DNA from: Actinacidiphila paucisporea
GTDB taxonomy: Bacteria; Actinomycetota; Actinomycetes; Streptomycetales; Streptomycetaceae
DNA length: 64,000 nucleotides
Direction of reading: 5' to 3'
NCBI RefSeq assembly: GCF_900142575.1
Contig: NZ_FRBI01000034.1
Coordinates: 1-64,000, forward strand
In this document: piece by piece, positions 43,432 to 51,603 of the stretch
How positions within the stretch are numbered: position 1 is the stretch's first letter
Layout of the letters: the number at the start of each line of letters is the position of its first letter
Notes under the pieces: model-generated
The model's input: the letters and a program-made list of their open reading frames with translations, nothing else
Databases searched by the model: none
What the model was told of the DNA's origin: nothing
Program-made: the position numbers and the translations under genes

Positions 43432-43592
43432 CCCTCCAACCTAGTTCGATTATCCGTTCGATTCTACGGGGGAACACCCCGCTCCGCCGCGGCGGCCGTG
43501 CCGTAACACGCACAGGGCCGCGCGGCTCTGGAGAGCGGTCGGCGCCGGGGGGCCTTCCCTGCCGTCACCGGCGATATCGGAACCGGCTGGTG

Positions 43593-44153
43593 CTACTTCG
43601 CGCGCAGCGGGGCGAGCGCCTCGCTCCAGGCGATCACCTGGTCGAGCGTGGCGTTCAGCGAGTCGACCTGGAACTCGGTGGGCTTGAACTCGCTGAAGTT
43701 GACGAAGTCGTGGAACAGCGAGAGCGCCACCTGGGCGCGAACGTCCGCCATCTGCAACTCTGCGGCGACCAGGCGCAGGTGCTCCACCGCGCGGGTGCCG
43801 CCCGCGGAGCCGTAGCTGACGAAGCCGACCGCCTTGTTGTTCCACTCCGCGTACAGGAAATCGATGGCGTTCTTCAGAGCGCCTGACGTCGAGTGGTTGT
43901 ACTCGGGCGTCACCATGACGAAGCCGTCGAACGAGTCGATCTTGCGGGCCCATGCCTGGGTGTGCGGCTGGGAGTACTGGCCGAGTGACGGCGGAACGAT
44001 CTCGTCGAGGTGGGGGAGCCGGTAGTCGAGCAGGTCAATCAGCTCGAACTCGGCGTCGTCCCGCCGTACGGCGATGTCGTTGACCCAGCGGGCCACGGCC
44101 TCGCCGTTGCGCCCGGGGCGGGTACTGCCGAGGATGATGCCGATCTTGGTCAT
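43593..44153 (-). CDS. NADPH-dependent FMN reductase
   Basis: 186 residues from the ATG at 44153 with AAGGG 7 nt upstream; the extended frame to the left lacks a ribosome binding site. Flavodoxin-like fold: KIGIILGSTRPGRNGEAVA phosphate-binding loop, MVTPEYNHSTSGALKNAIDF and FVSYGSAGGTRAVEHLR. It reduces FMN, quinones or azo compounds with NADPH. It is divergent from a MarR regulator with a large dyad between them, so it is probably induced by an electrophile or phenol sensed by that protein. Confidence 0.9.
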   Translation of the reverse strand: MTKIGIILGSTRPGRNGEAVARWVNDIAVRRDDAEFELIDLLDYRLPHLDEIVPPSLGQYSQPHTQAWARKIDSFDGFVMVTPEYNHSTSGALKNAIDFLYAEWNNKAVGFVSYGSAGGTRAVEHLRLVAAELQMADVRAQVALSLFHDFVNFSEFKPTEFQVDSLNATLDQVIAWSEALAPLRAK

Positions 44154-44231
44154 GTCTGAGCCCTTCATGGCCTTCGGTTCGGGTCGGGGACCCGATGGAT
44201 CTCCTTGCACTGTCAAGTGAACCCCGAAGAG

Positions 44232-44273
44232 ATTGCTGCGTCAAGCAAATATCTTGTTGCTTGACGCAACAAT
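44232..44273. promoter_or_regulatory. Long inverted repeat, MarR operator
   Basis: TGCGTCAAGCAA (44237-44248) and TTGCTTGACGCA (44257-44268) are perfectly complementary; adding the flanks gives arms of 17 with one mismatch around an 8-nt spacer. It lies between the divergent FMN reductase and MarR genes. Confidence 0.8.
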
Positions 44274-44289
44274 CGACTACGATATGCGG

Positions 44290-44751
44290 ATGGTGAAGAG
44301 TGACGATCGCGTGCAGCGGATGACTGCGACCGAGGAGGACTTCGTCCGGGCTCTGGGCCGGGTGCTCGTCGCGCTGCCGCGCGCGGTGGAGCAGGACATG
44401 GCAGCTGCCAGGCGGCTCCCGCTCAGTGAGTACACCGCACTGATGTACCTGTCCGAGGCGCCGCACCGGACCATGCGAATGAGCGAGCTGGCGGCGGTCT
44501 CGAACCTCTCGCTCAGCGGCATGAGCCGGATCGTCGGCCGCTTGGAGCAGCGGGGATTCGTCGAGCGCACCAAGTGCGACGAGGACGGGCGCGGCTGGAA
44601 CGCCGTCCTCACGGAGGCCGGCCTCGACGCACTCGAGGACTCCTGGCCGATACACCTCGCCAGCGTCCGCAGACACGTCCTTGACCACATACCCGAGGAG
44701 GACCTCACCCGGCTCGCCGAGGTGATGAAGCGGATCGCCGACACGGCCTAG
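44290..44751 (+). CDS. MarR-family transcriptional regulator
   Basis: 153 residues from the ATG at 44290 (another in-frame ATG at 44284). MarR winged helix: SEYTALMYLSEAPHRTMRMS, ELAAVSNLSLSGMSRIVGRL, EQRGFVERTKCDEDGRGWNA. It likely represses itself and the divergent FMN reductase through the inverted repeat just upstream. Cys in the wing (TKCDEDG) could serve as a redox sensor. Confidence 0.9.
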   Translation: MVKSDDRVQRMTATEEDFVRALGRVLVALPRAVEQDMAAARRLPLSEYTALMYLSEAPHRTMRMSELAAVSNLSLSGMSRIVGRLEQRGFVERTKCDEDGRGWNAVLTEAGLDALEDSWPIHLASVRRHVLDHIPEEDLTRLAEVMKRIADTA

Positions 44752-44816
44752 CCGCGGAGTTCGTCCCGGAATCGCGCCTCAGCGACTTCGGCAACGCGGC
44801 GGGGGCAGATGTTCGC

Positions 44817-45569
44817 TCACGCCGCCGACTCGCCCGGCACCGCTCGCGCCCGCGCCACCTCCCGCCCCCGCGCCACCCCCCGCCCCCGCGCGGACCCGGG
44901 AAAACGATCCAGCATCGCCCGCAGCGCGTCCGCCTCGACGTTCGCGCCGAAGGCCTCGCTTCCTGGTTCCAGCCGGACGCCGTCCGCGAGGACACCCGCC
45001 GGGACCGGGTCGAAGCCCAGCGCGTTGACGAGTGCGGCGACCGCAGTGACATCCGCCGGGCTGTCGCCCGCGAGTGCGATGGCCTTGCGGCCCGGGAGGC
45101 CGGCCGCGCGCGCCTCGTCCTCCAGGTCGTGGTAGCCCATGTGGTTGAACGCCTTCACCACCCGGGACTCCGCCAGGAACGCCCGCACCGTCTCACTGGA
45201 GGATGTGGCCGGGTCGATGAGGTCCTCGCGCGGACCGTCCACCTCCCACCAGAAGTTCATCGCGTCCACCACGAGCTTTCCGCGCAGCTCCTCGGTGGGG
45301 ACCGTGCGGTACTTGCCGAGCGGCAGCGCGAGCACGACGATGTCCGCGCGCCGTGCCACGTCGGCGGAGGTCGTCGCCTCGGCGCCGGGGGTCAGCACCT
45401 CCGCGGTCAGCGCGATCCCTGCCGGGTCGCCCGAGCCCGCGACGAGTACGCGCAGGCCGGCCGCCAGTGCCAGCCGGGCCAGCACCGTGCCCAACTTGCC
45501 CGCGCCGAGTATGCCCAGGGTCGTCCCGGGCGCCGGCGCTGCGGCCGTGGGATCGTCGGTCGTGTCCAT
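44817..45569 (-). CDS. F420- or NADP-binding oxidoreductase (FNO-like)
   Basis: 250 residues from the ATG at 45569; a GTG three codons upstream is possible. Rossmann N-terminus TTLGILGAGKLGTVLARLAL, then IVVLALPLGKYRTVP and VDAMNFWWEVDG, as in F420H2:NADP+ oxidoreductase-type proteins. The last 25 residues are an Arg/Gly/Ala repeat encoded by imperfect tandem DNA repeats, probably a recent expansion. It would feed reduced F420 or NADPH to the two LLM enzymes upstream in the same operon. Confidence 0.8.
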   Translation of the reverse strand: MDTTDDPTAAAPAPGTTLGILGAGKLGTVLARLALAAGLRVLVAGSGDPAGIALTAEVLTPGAEATTSADVARRADIVVLALPLGKYRTVPTEELRGKLVVDAMNFWWEVDGPREDLIDPATSSSETVRAFLAESRVVKAFNHMGYHDLEDEARAAGLPGRKAIALAGDSPADVTAVAALVNALGFDPVPAGVLADGVRLEPGSEAFGANVEADALRAMLDRFPGSARGRGVARGREVARARAVPGESAA

Positions 45570-45603
45570 CGTCCTCACCTCTCCTCTTTCCGCCCGGCGG
45601 CTC

Positions 45604-46635
45604 TCAGCCGGCGAGCAGGTCGCGCACTCGGGGGATCACCCGTGACCCGTACAGCTCGACCGCGCGCAGGCGTGCCGATGCCGGTACGGTTCCGCTGCTG
45701 TAGATCATGTCGAACCGGCCGACGCCGAGCGTGCGGACGGCCTCCGCGATGCGGGCGGCGACCGTGTCGGGGGAGCCGACGTACATCGAGCCGTGCGCGA
45801 TCTCGTTCTCGTACTCGGCGCGGCGGACCGGCGGCCAGCCGCGCAGCGCGCCGATCCGGTCGCGGATGACGCGGTAGTGCGGCCAGAACACCTCCCGCGC
45901 CTCCTCGTCGGTGTCCGCGACGAAGCCGGGCGAGTGCATGCCGACCGGGTGCGCGGTGGTGCCGAACTCGGCGGCCGCGCGCCGGTAGAGCTCGATCAGC
46001 GGCCGGAACCGGGCGGCGGGGCCTCCGATGACGGCGAGCATGAGCGGGAGCCCGTACCGGGCGGTGCGGATCACCGACTGCGGGGAGCCGCCGACGCCGA
46101 CCCAGGTGGTCAGCCGGCCGGAGTCGGTCTTGGGGAAGACATCGGCGGCCTCCAGCGGCGGGCGGAGCGTGCCCTCCCAGGTGACGGGCTTCTCGTTCAG
46201 CAACTGCACGAAGAGGTCGAGTTTCTCCTCGAACAGCGCGTCGTAGTCGCGCAGGTCGTAGCCGAACAGCGGAAAGGACTCGGTGAACGAGCCGCGGCCG
46301 AGTATCACCTCGGCCCGCCCCCCGGACAGGGCGTCCACGGTGGCGAAGCGCTGGAAGACCCGCACGGGGTCGTCCGAGCTGAGCACCGTGACGCCGGAAC
46401 CGAGGCGGATACGGGAGGTGCGGGTGGCGATGCCGGCGAGCACGGTCTCGGGGGTGGAGATCGCGTACTCGGGCCGGTGGTGCTCGCCGAGGGCCAGCGC
46501 GTCGACGCCGAGTTCGTCGGCGAGTACGGCCTCCTCGACGACGTGCCGGATCGCGGCGGCGTACGAGAGGGTGCGGCCCTCATCGTTCTGCGGCAGGTCG
46601 CCGAAGGTGTCGAGGCCGAAGAGCAGCTCAGTCAT
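45604..46635 (-). CDS. LLM-class flavin-dependent oxidoreductase
   Basis: 343 residues. The ATG at 46635 overlaps the previous gene's stop by 8 nt, so translation is coupled. Luciferase-like barrel: TELLFGLDTFGDLP, ALGEHHRPEYAISTPETVL, RIRLGSGVTVLSSDDPVRVF and WVGVGGSPQSVIRTARYGLP. It is a paralogue of the next gene upstream. It oxidises an unknown substrate with reduced flavin or F420; co-regulation by the MarR gene at 47869 is likely. Confidence 0.88.
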   Translation of the reverse strand: MTELLFGLDTFGDLPQNDEGRTLSYAAAIRHVVEEAVLADELGVDALALGEHHRPEYAISTPETVLAGIATRTSRIRLGSGVTVLSSDDPVRVFQRFATVDALSGGRAEVILGRGSFTESFPLFGYDLRDYDALFEEKLDLFVQLLNEKPVTWEGTLRPPLEAADVFPKTDSGRLTTWVGVGGSPQSVIRTARYGLPLMLAVIGGPAARFRPLIELYRRAAAEFGTTAHPVGMHSPGFVADTDEEAREVFWPHYRVIRDRIGALRGWPPVRRAEYENEIAHGSMYVGSPDTVAARIAEAVRTLGVGRFDMIYSSGTVPASARLRAVELYGSRVIPRVRDLLAG

Positions 46636-47734
46636 GGTGTCCGTCCAGGGGGACCGGGTGAGGGTGGGAGGCGGCGGCCCGCAACGGCAGCGGTACGGGC
46701 TCCGCCGCCAGCAGTTCGCGGACGCGTGGGGCCACTTCGCGGCCGAGCAGCTCGATCGTGCGGGCACGGGCGTCGCGCGGCAGGGCGACGATGTCGTACT
46801 TGAGGTCGAAGCGGCTCAGCCGCAGTTCGCGCGCGACGGCGGCGATCTTGCCGGCCACGGTCGCCGGCGAGCCCACGAACAGGGCGCCCTGGTCGAGTTC
46901 GGCCAGGTACCGGTCCTTGGTGGGCGGGTAGAAGCCACGCTCGGCGGCCAGGTTCGCCACCACCGGCTGCCAGTGGCGCCACCAGGTCTCCCGCGCCTCC
47001 TCGTCGGTCTCGGCGATCAGCCCGAGAGAGTGCTGCCCGACCGGCTGGGGCGCGTGCCCCGCCTCGGCGAGCGCCCGGTGGTAAAGCTCGACGTGGCCGG
47101 CGAAGCGCGCCGGGCGCCCGCCGATGATCGCGAGCATCAGCGGCAGGCCGTGGTGGCCCGCGCGAAGCACCGAGTCCGGGCTGCCGCCGACGCCGATCCA
47201 GGTAGGGATGCCGCCGCGCGGCATCCGCGGGCGCAGCCGCAGGCCGGTGAGCGGGGTGCGCACGGTGCCCGACCAGGTCACCGACTCCTCGCGCTGCAGC
47301 CGCAGGAAGAGGCCGAGTTTCTCCTCGAACAGCGTGTCGTAGTCCCGCAGGTCGTAGCCGAAGAGGGCGAAGGACTCGGTCGCCGAGGCGCGGCCGAGCA
47401 CCAGTTGGGCCCGTCCGCCGGATACCGCGTCGAGCGTGGCGAACTCCTGGTAGAGCCGGACCGGGTCGTTGGTGCTCAGCACGGTGACGGAGGTGCCGAG
47501 GCGGATGCGCTCGGTGGCGGTCGCCATGGCGGCGAGCAGCACCGGCGGCGCGGAATCGGTGTGGTCGGGCCGGTAGTGCTCGCCGACGCTGAAGACGTCG
47601 AGGCCCGCGGCGTCGGCGAGCCGCGCCTCGTCGACGAGCAGTCGCAGCGTCTGCGCGTCGGTCAGCGTGCGGCCGGCGTCGGTGGCGACCTCACCGAAGC
47701 TGTTGAGGCCGAACTCGAACGGCGGTGCGGTCAT
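46628..47734 (-). CDS. LLM-class flavin-dependent oxidoreductase, paralogue
   Basis: 368 residues from the ATG at 47734 with AGGAGGGAACG 5 nt upstream. The same barrel motifs as its neighbour: FEFGLNSFGEVATDAGRTL, SVGEHYRPDHTDSAPPVLL, RIRLGTSVTVLSTNDPVRLY and WIGVGGSPDSVLRAGHHGLP. It is the first gene of a three-gene operon (two LLM enzymes plus the NADP/F420 protein), divergent from a MarR gene with two operators in the gap. Confidence 0.88.
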   Translation of the reverse strand: MTAPPFEFGLNSFGEVATDAGRTLTDAQTLRLLVDEARLADAAGLDVFSVGEHYRPDHTDSAPPVLLAAMATATERIRLGTSVTVLSTNDPVRLYQEFATLDAVSGGRAQLVLGRASATESFALFGYDLRDYDTLFEEKLGLFLRLQREESVTWSGTVRTPLTGLRLRPRMPRGGIPTWIGVGGSPDSVLRAGHHGLPLMLAIIGGRPARFAGHVELYHRALAEAGHAPQPVGQHSLGLIAETDEEARETWWRHWQPVVANLAAERGFYPPTKDRYLAELDQGALFVGSPATVAGKIAAVARELRLSRFDLKYDIVALPRDARARTIELLGREVAPRVRELLAAEPVPLPLRAAASHPHPVPLDGHHD

Positions 47735-47803
47735 CGTTCCCTCCTGTCGGCCGTGCCCTCGCGCGGTCGTGTGGTGCGAGTCCTCCACCTGGCGGCAGCC
47801 ATG

Positions 47804-47852
47804 TGATTGACACGTCAATCATGATGATGCAGCGATATGATTGACGCGTCAA
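47804..47852. promoter_or_regulatory. Two MarR-type operators with TTGAC/GTCAA half-sites
   Basis: TGATTGACACGTCAATCA (47804-47821, one central mismatch) and TTGACGCGTCAA (47841-47852, perfect). Centres are 34 bp apart. The half-sites match those of the operator at 44232-44273. Confidence 0.78.
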
Positions 47853-47868
47853 ACAAAGAGGGGTGACC

Positions 47869-48348
47869 ATGACGCACACCACAGGCGGCCGGCCCGGTCG
47901 CCGGCTGACCTCGTACGAGCTGGCCACCTGGCGGGGCTTCATCGAGACCGCGGAGCAGCTCAGGACGGTCCTCGGCGGAAGGCTGCGCGAGGACTCGGGG
48001 CTGTCGGAGGGTGACTACGGGGTGCTGCTCGCGCTCAGCGAGGCCGAAGGGCGCCGCATGCGCTCCTCCGCTCTCGCCACCCACATCGGCTGGGAGCGCA
48101 GCCGTCTCTCGCACCACCTCGGGCGGATGGAGCGGCGCGGGCTGGTCGCCCGCCGGGAGTGCGCGGAGGACAGCCGGGGGGCGGAGATCCTCGCCACCAC
48201 CGAGGGCATGAGTGCCTTCCGCCGGGCGACCGTTCCCCACCTGCGTGCCGTCCGGGAACTCTTCCTCGACGCGCTCACCCCGGCCCAGCTCGACGCCGTG
48301 GCCGAGATCGTCGCGGCGCTCCGCGATCGCCTGCCGCCCGGCCCCTGA
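47869..48348 (+). CDS. MarR-family transcriptional regulator
   Basis: 159 residues from the ATG at 47869 (GAGGGG 5 nt upstream; a GTG two codons earlier is less likely). Winged helix: DYGVLLALSEAEGRRMRSSA, LATHIGWERSRLSHHLGRME, RRGLVARRECAEDSRG. It is divergent from the LLM operon and its two operators lie between them. Probable autorepressor and repressor of the flavoenzymes. Confidence 0.9.
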   Translation: MTHTTGGRPGRRLTSYELATWRGFIETAEQLRTVLGGRLREDSGLSEGDYGVLLALSEAEGRRMRSSALATHIGWERSRLSHHLGRMERRGLVARRECAEDSRGAEILATTEGMSAFRRATVPHLRAVRELFLDALTPAQLDAVAEIVAALRDRLPPGP

Positions 48349-48586
48349 ACGCGCCTCCGCCCGTCCGGCGGCGGTGCGAACGGCGTCGGGGGGCGGAGGG
48401 TGGGCGGCAGCCAGTGCGCCGACCTGCCGCCAGGTCGCCACGGGGCCGGTGACCGTGGAGGTCGGGCGGCTTCCGGGCGCCGTTCTCCGCCCAAGGGTGA
48501 GCGCCTCGGCGACCTCGCCGACCGTCGCGTCGGCAAGCGCGGTCGCGGCATCCTCCAGGGCGAGCAGCCGCGGGCGCCTTGCGGAT

Positions 48587-49570
48587 TCAAACGGAGGAGT
48601 CCGGCCGGGCCGCCGGGCCGAGGTGCCGCCACTCCTCCTCCGAGGCGGCCAGCAGCGACGCGATCCGGTCCGCAGGCGGCAGCACGCCGTGATCGCCGGG
48701 CACCCGCAGGGCGGCACCCGCGGTCAGGTGGGCCAGGCGTAGCGCTCGCGGGAGCGCCTCGCGCCGGCGCAGTCCGGCCAGGAAGCCGGCGGCGAAGGCG
48801 TCGCCCGCGCCGACGGGTTCGACCACCTCGGTCCGCAGGGCTGTCACCGTGTGCGCGACGGCTCCGTCGAAGGCGGTGGCCGCGTGGGCACCGTCCTTGA
48901 CCACGAGCAGGCGCGGGCCGGGCAGGAGGCTCCGTACGTCGTCCGGCGTGCCGATCCGGTCGCCCCACAGCGCCTGGGCCTCGTCGAGGCCGACGAAGAC
49001 CAGATCGGCGCGGTCGGCGAGGGCTCCCAGCAGGTCGGGAGCGGAGCCGTCCGTCCACAGCGCGGGACGGTGGTTGACGTCGAAGCTCACCGGAACGGGA
49101 CCGCGCAAGGCCTCCTCGACCAGTGCCAGGCAGGACGGTGACAGGGCGGCGGTGATGCCGGTCAGGTGCAGCAGCGCCGCGTCCCGCACGGCGTCGCTGC
49201 TCAGCAATCCGGGCCCGAGCGCCGAGGCGGCCGAGCCCCGGCGGTAGTAGTGGACGCGGGTCCCGGCCTCCCCGGGGTCCTTGACCAGCAGTCCGGTCGG
49301 CCGGGTCGGATCGACGCGGACCCCGGTCGTGTCGACCCCGGGCGCTGCCACCTCGGCCAGCACCCGCTGCCCGAAGGGGTCGTCGCCGAGTGCCGACACC
49401 CAGCGCACGGGTATGCCGTGGTCGGCGAGGTACATCGCCACGTTCGACTCCGCTCCGGCCACAGCGACCCGCAGTCCCGCTGTCGCCACGAGCGGGCCCA
49501 CGGGATCGGGGACGAGCGCGGCCATGGTCTCGCCGACGCAGACGACCGGGCCTTCGGTGAGGGGGATCAT
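48587..49570 (-). CDS. PfkB-family sugar-acid kinase (probable 2-keto-3-deoxygalactonate kinase)
   Basis: 327 residues from the ATG at 49570; the frame continues left but is Arg-rich and poor. PfkB motifs: PVVCVGETMAALVPDPVG, GAESNVAMYLADHGIPVRWV and the anion-hole/catalytic GAGDAFAAGFLAGL. The sequence resembles 2-keto-3-deoxygluconate kinases; from its place after an aldolase and galactonate dehydratase it should phosphorylate 2-keto-3-deoxygalactonate, as DgoK does in E. coli although DgoK is of another fold. Last gene of the galactose-oxidation cluster; the assignment of substrate is inference. Confidence 0.8.
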   Translation of the reverse strand: MIPLTEGPVVCVGETMAALVPDPVGPLVATAGLRVAVAGAESNVAMYLADHGIPVRWVSALGDDPFGQRVLAEVAAPGVDTTGVRVDPTRPTGLLVKDPGEAGTRVHYYRRGSAASALGPGLLSSDAVRDAALLHLTGITAALSPSCLALVEEALRGPVPVSFDVNHRPALWTDGSAPDLLGALADRADLVFVGLDEAQALWGDRIGTPDDVRSLLPGPRLLVVKDGAHAATAFDGAVAHTVTALRTEVVEPVGAGDAFAAGFLAGLRRREALPRALRLAHLTAGAALRVPGDHGVLPPADRIASLLAASEEEWRHLGPAARPDSSV

Positions 49571-49817
49571 CGTGCGGCTCGCCGCGGACCGGGAAAGCGG
49601 TGCCCGCGGCGGGCGGATGCGCCGCGCGCCCGGCCGGTCAGCGAGGACCACGCCGCGGCTCTCCCCGCCCCGTTCGGTTCCGCACGCCGCGCGTTGCTCG
49701 CCACCGACGGCCGCACCGCAGCCGTCGCCACGGCGAGCCCCGCCGCGTCCCCCGCGGTGCTCCCTCCCGCGCTCCGCCTGCCGCTCGCCACCGCGGGCCG
49801 TATCACGGGCCGGGCCT

Positions 49818-50465
49818 TCATCGGGCCTCCCGTCCCTGGCCGGCGTCCCGTACCACCGCAAGGAACTCACGGGCCCTCACCCGTAGCGCGTCCAGGCTGC
49901 CGCCGTCGGCCGCGTCTGCGAGCAGGGGGGATCCGACGCCGACGGCGGTGGCGCCGGCGGCGAGGTAGGCCCGGGCGGCGGGGGCGTCCACACCGCCGAC
50001 CGGGACAAAGGGAACGTCGGGGAAGGGACCGCGCAGGGCGCGGAGGTAGCCGGGGCCGCCGGCCTGCTCCGCGGGGAAGATCTTCAGCGCTTCGGCACCC
50101 GTCCTGCGGGCGGTCACGATGTCGGTGGGCGTCATCACCCCGGCGAGTACCGGCATGCCCAACTCGCGGGCTGCGGTGACCCCTTCGCCCAGCCCGGGGG
50201 TCACCACGAAGTCGGCTCCGGCGGCCTGGGCGGCGCGGGCGTCGCCGGCGGTGAGCACCGTGCCCGCACCGAGTGGAGCGGCGGGCCCGAGGGCGGCGCG
50301 GGTCCGGGCGATGACGTCGAGCGCCCCCGCCCCGCTGAGCGAGATCTCCACCAGAGCCACACCCTCCTCTGTCAGGGCCATCACCGTCCGGTGTGCGGCG
50401 TCGGGATCGGTGCCGCGGACGATCGCGACGAGCCGGTGGGTGCGCAACGCGGTCAGTAGGTCCAC
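49818..50465 (-). CDS. KDPG/KDPGal aldolase
   Basis: 215 residues from a GTG at 50465 with AAAGGAG 7 nt upstream. Class I aldolase of the Eda/DgoA type: RLVAIVRGTDPDAAHR, catalytic Glu40 in LVEISLSG, GAGTVLTAGDARAA, Schiff-base Lys128 in ALKIFPAEQAGGP and VPVGGVDAPAARAYLAAGA. It splits 2-keto-3-deoxy-6-phosphogalactonate into pyruvate and glyceraldehyde 3-phosphate. A small ORF would start in overlap with its stop (ATGA, 49821) but looks non-coding. Confidence 0.87.
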   Translation of the reverse strand: MDLLTALRTHRLVAIVRGTDPDAAHRTVMALTEEGVALVEISLSGAGALDVIARTRAALGPAAPLGAGTVLTAGDARAAQAAGADFVVTPGLGEGVTAARELGMPVLAGVMTPTDIVTARRTGAEALKIFPAEQAGGPGYLRALRGPFPDVPFVPVGGVDAPAARAYLAAGATAVGVGSPLLADAADGGSLDALRVRAREFLAVVRDAGQGREAR

Positions 50466-50576
50466 GTGCGGGCTCCTTTCCTCTGCTGAGCCGGGCGGTC
50501 GGCCCGGCGGGAGACGGGGCGGGGCGGGAGGGGCGGTTCCGGCGAGCGGCCGGGCCCGGAGGGCCGGGGGCTGACG

Positions 50577-50590
50577 TTCGGGCGCCCGAA
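50577..50590. promoter_or_regulatory. 14-bp palindrome upstream of the aldolase gene
   Basis: TTCGGGCGCCCGAA is a perfect dyad inside the 280-bp non-coding gap between the mutarotase-like and aldolase genes. It may be an operator for an internal promoter or simply a GC-rich chance repeat. Confidence 0.35.
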
Positions 50591-50745
50591 GGCGGCAGGG
50601 AGCCGCGGGGACGGATCGGGGGAGCGGTCTGCCGCCGCCACCGGAGTTGGCCTCGGTGCGCCGGGTTGGGCCCGCTTCCTCCGGCGCCGGGCGAGCCCGC
50701 GCGGGCGGTCCCCGTCCTGCGCGCGCGCACCGCACTGACGGCCCG

Positions 50746-51603
50746 TCAGCGACATGGCGTGATCATCAGCCGCCAACGGACCTCCCCCGACGCGGGCACG
50801 CGCGCGGCGTCCCGTTCCCCCGACGCGGCCAGGTCGAAGGCCCGGCCGAGCATCGGCTCGACGCCGATCGAGCGGTACGGGGCGTCCTCCGGGAAGCCCC
50901 GCAGGTTGCGCCACACGGCGACGGAGACCGGCTGGTCCGGCGCTTCGAGGGCGAACTCCAGCCCGTCCGGTGCGTCGTGGACGGTCGCCCGCGCGGTGTC
51001 GACGATCGCCCCCAGCGCCGTGCCGTCGTCCGGGCCGAGCAGATCGAAGCGGAGGTCCGGTGCCACCGGGGCCGGGGACACGGCGGACGCCCCGGGACGG
51101 TGCGCGGCGGTGACGGTGTCGGGGGCCCCCACCCGGGGCCAGGCGAACGCCTCCCAGCCGGAGCCGCCGTCGCGGTAGAGCCGTGCCGGCGCACCTTCGC
51201 TCAGAACGATCCGCCCGTGTTCGGAGACGTCGAGCAGGGCGTGGCCCGCCCACAGGAAGCGGTAGCCGGGTTCGGCCCGCAGACGGTAGTCGGCGACGAC
51301 ACCGCCGTCCGCCGCCGCGATGGTACGGGTGAGGTGGAAGTCGGGGCACCGCACGGACGCGGTGTCGCCGTCCCGCGTCCACGGCCGGGACCAGGCGTCG
51401 CCGTGGTCCGGGCGGCCGCGCACCGTGGGGACGCACTCCTCCAGGCCGCCCGCGTCGGCGAAGGCGTCACCCGGCCGTACCCGCAGGCGGCGCGGTTCGT
51501 CGCGGTGCCAGAGCCACTCCCTCGCCCCGGACGACAGCGATGTCCAACGCCCGCCGTGCGCGGGGTCGGTGGCCACCCGCAGGACCGGCGCTCCGGTCAC
51601 CAT
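50746..51603 (-). CDS. Aldose 1-epimerase (mutarotase)-like protein
   Basis: 285 residues. The ATG at 51603 overlaps the dehydratase stop by 7 nt. The domain follows the galactose mutarotase-like beta-sandwich with GGRWTSLSSGAREWLWHRDE and DAGGLEECVPTVRG, but the typical catalytic His and Glu spacing is not clearly preserved, so it may be a divergent member. A mutarotase would supply the beta-anomer of galactose to the dehydrogenase or kinase step. Confidence 0.7.
   Translation of the reverse strand: MVTGAPVLRVATDPAHGGRWTSLSSGAREWLWHRDEPRRLRVRPGDAFADAGGLEECVPTVRGRPDHGDAWSRPWTRDGDTASVRCPDFHLTRTIAAADGGVVADYRLRAEPGYRFLWAGHALLDVSEHGRIVLSEGAPARLYRDGGSGWEAFAWPRVGAPDTVTAAHRPGASAVSPAPVAPDLRFDLLGPDDGTALGAIVDTARATVHDAPDGLEFALEAPDQPVSVAVWRNLRGFPEDAPYRSIGVEPMLGRAFDLAASGERDAARVPASGEVRWRLMITPCR

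Noticed and set aside
49567..49821. Small minus-strand ORF (84 codons) starting in the aldolase stop
   Set aside because: The ATGA overlap is suggestive but the protein is low-complexity and unlike any family; it ends beside the kinase start.
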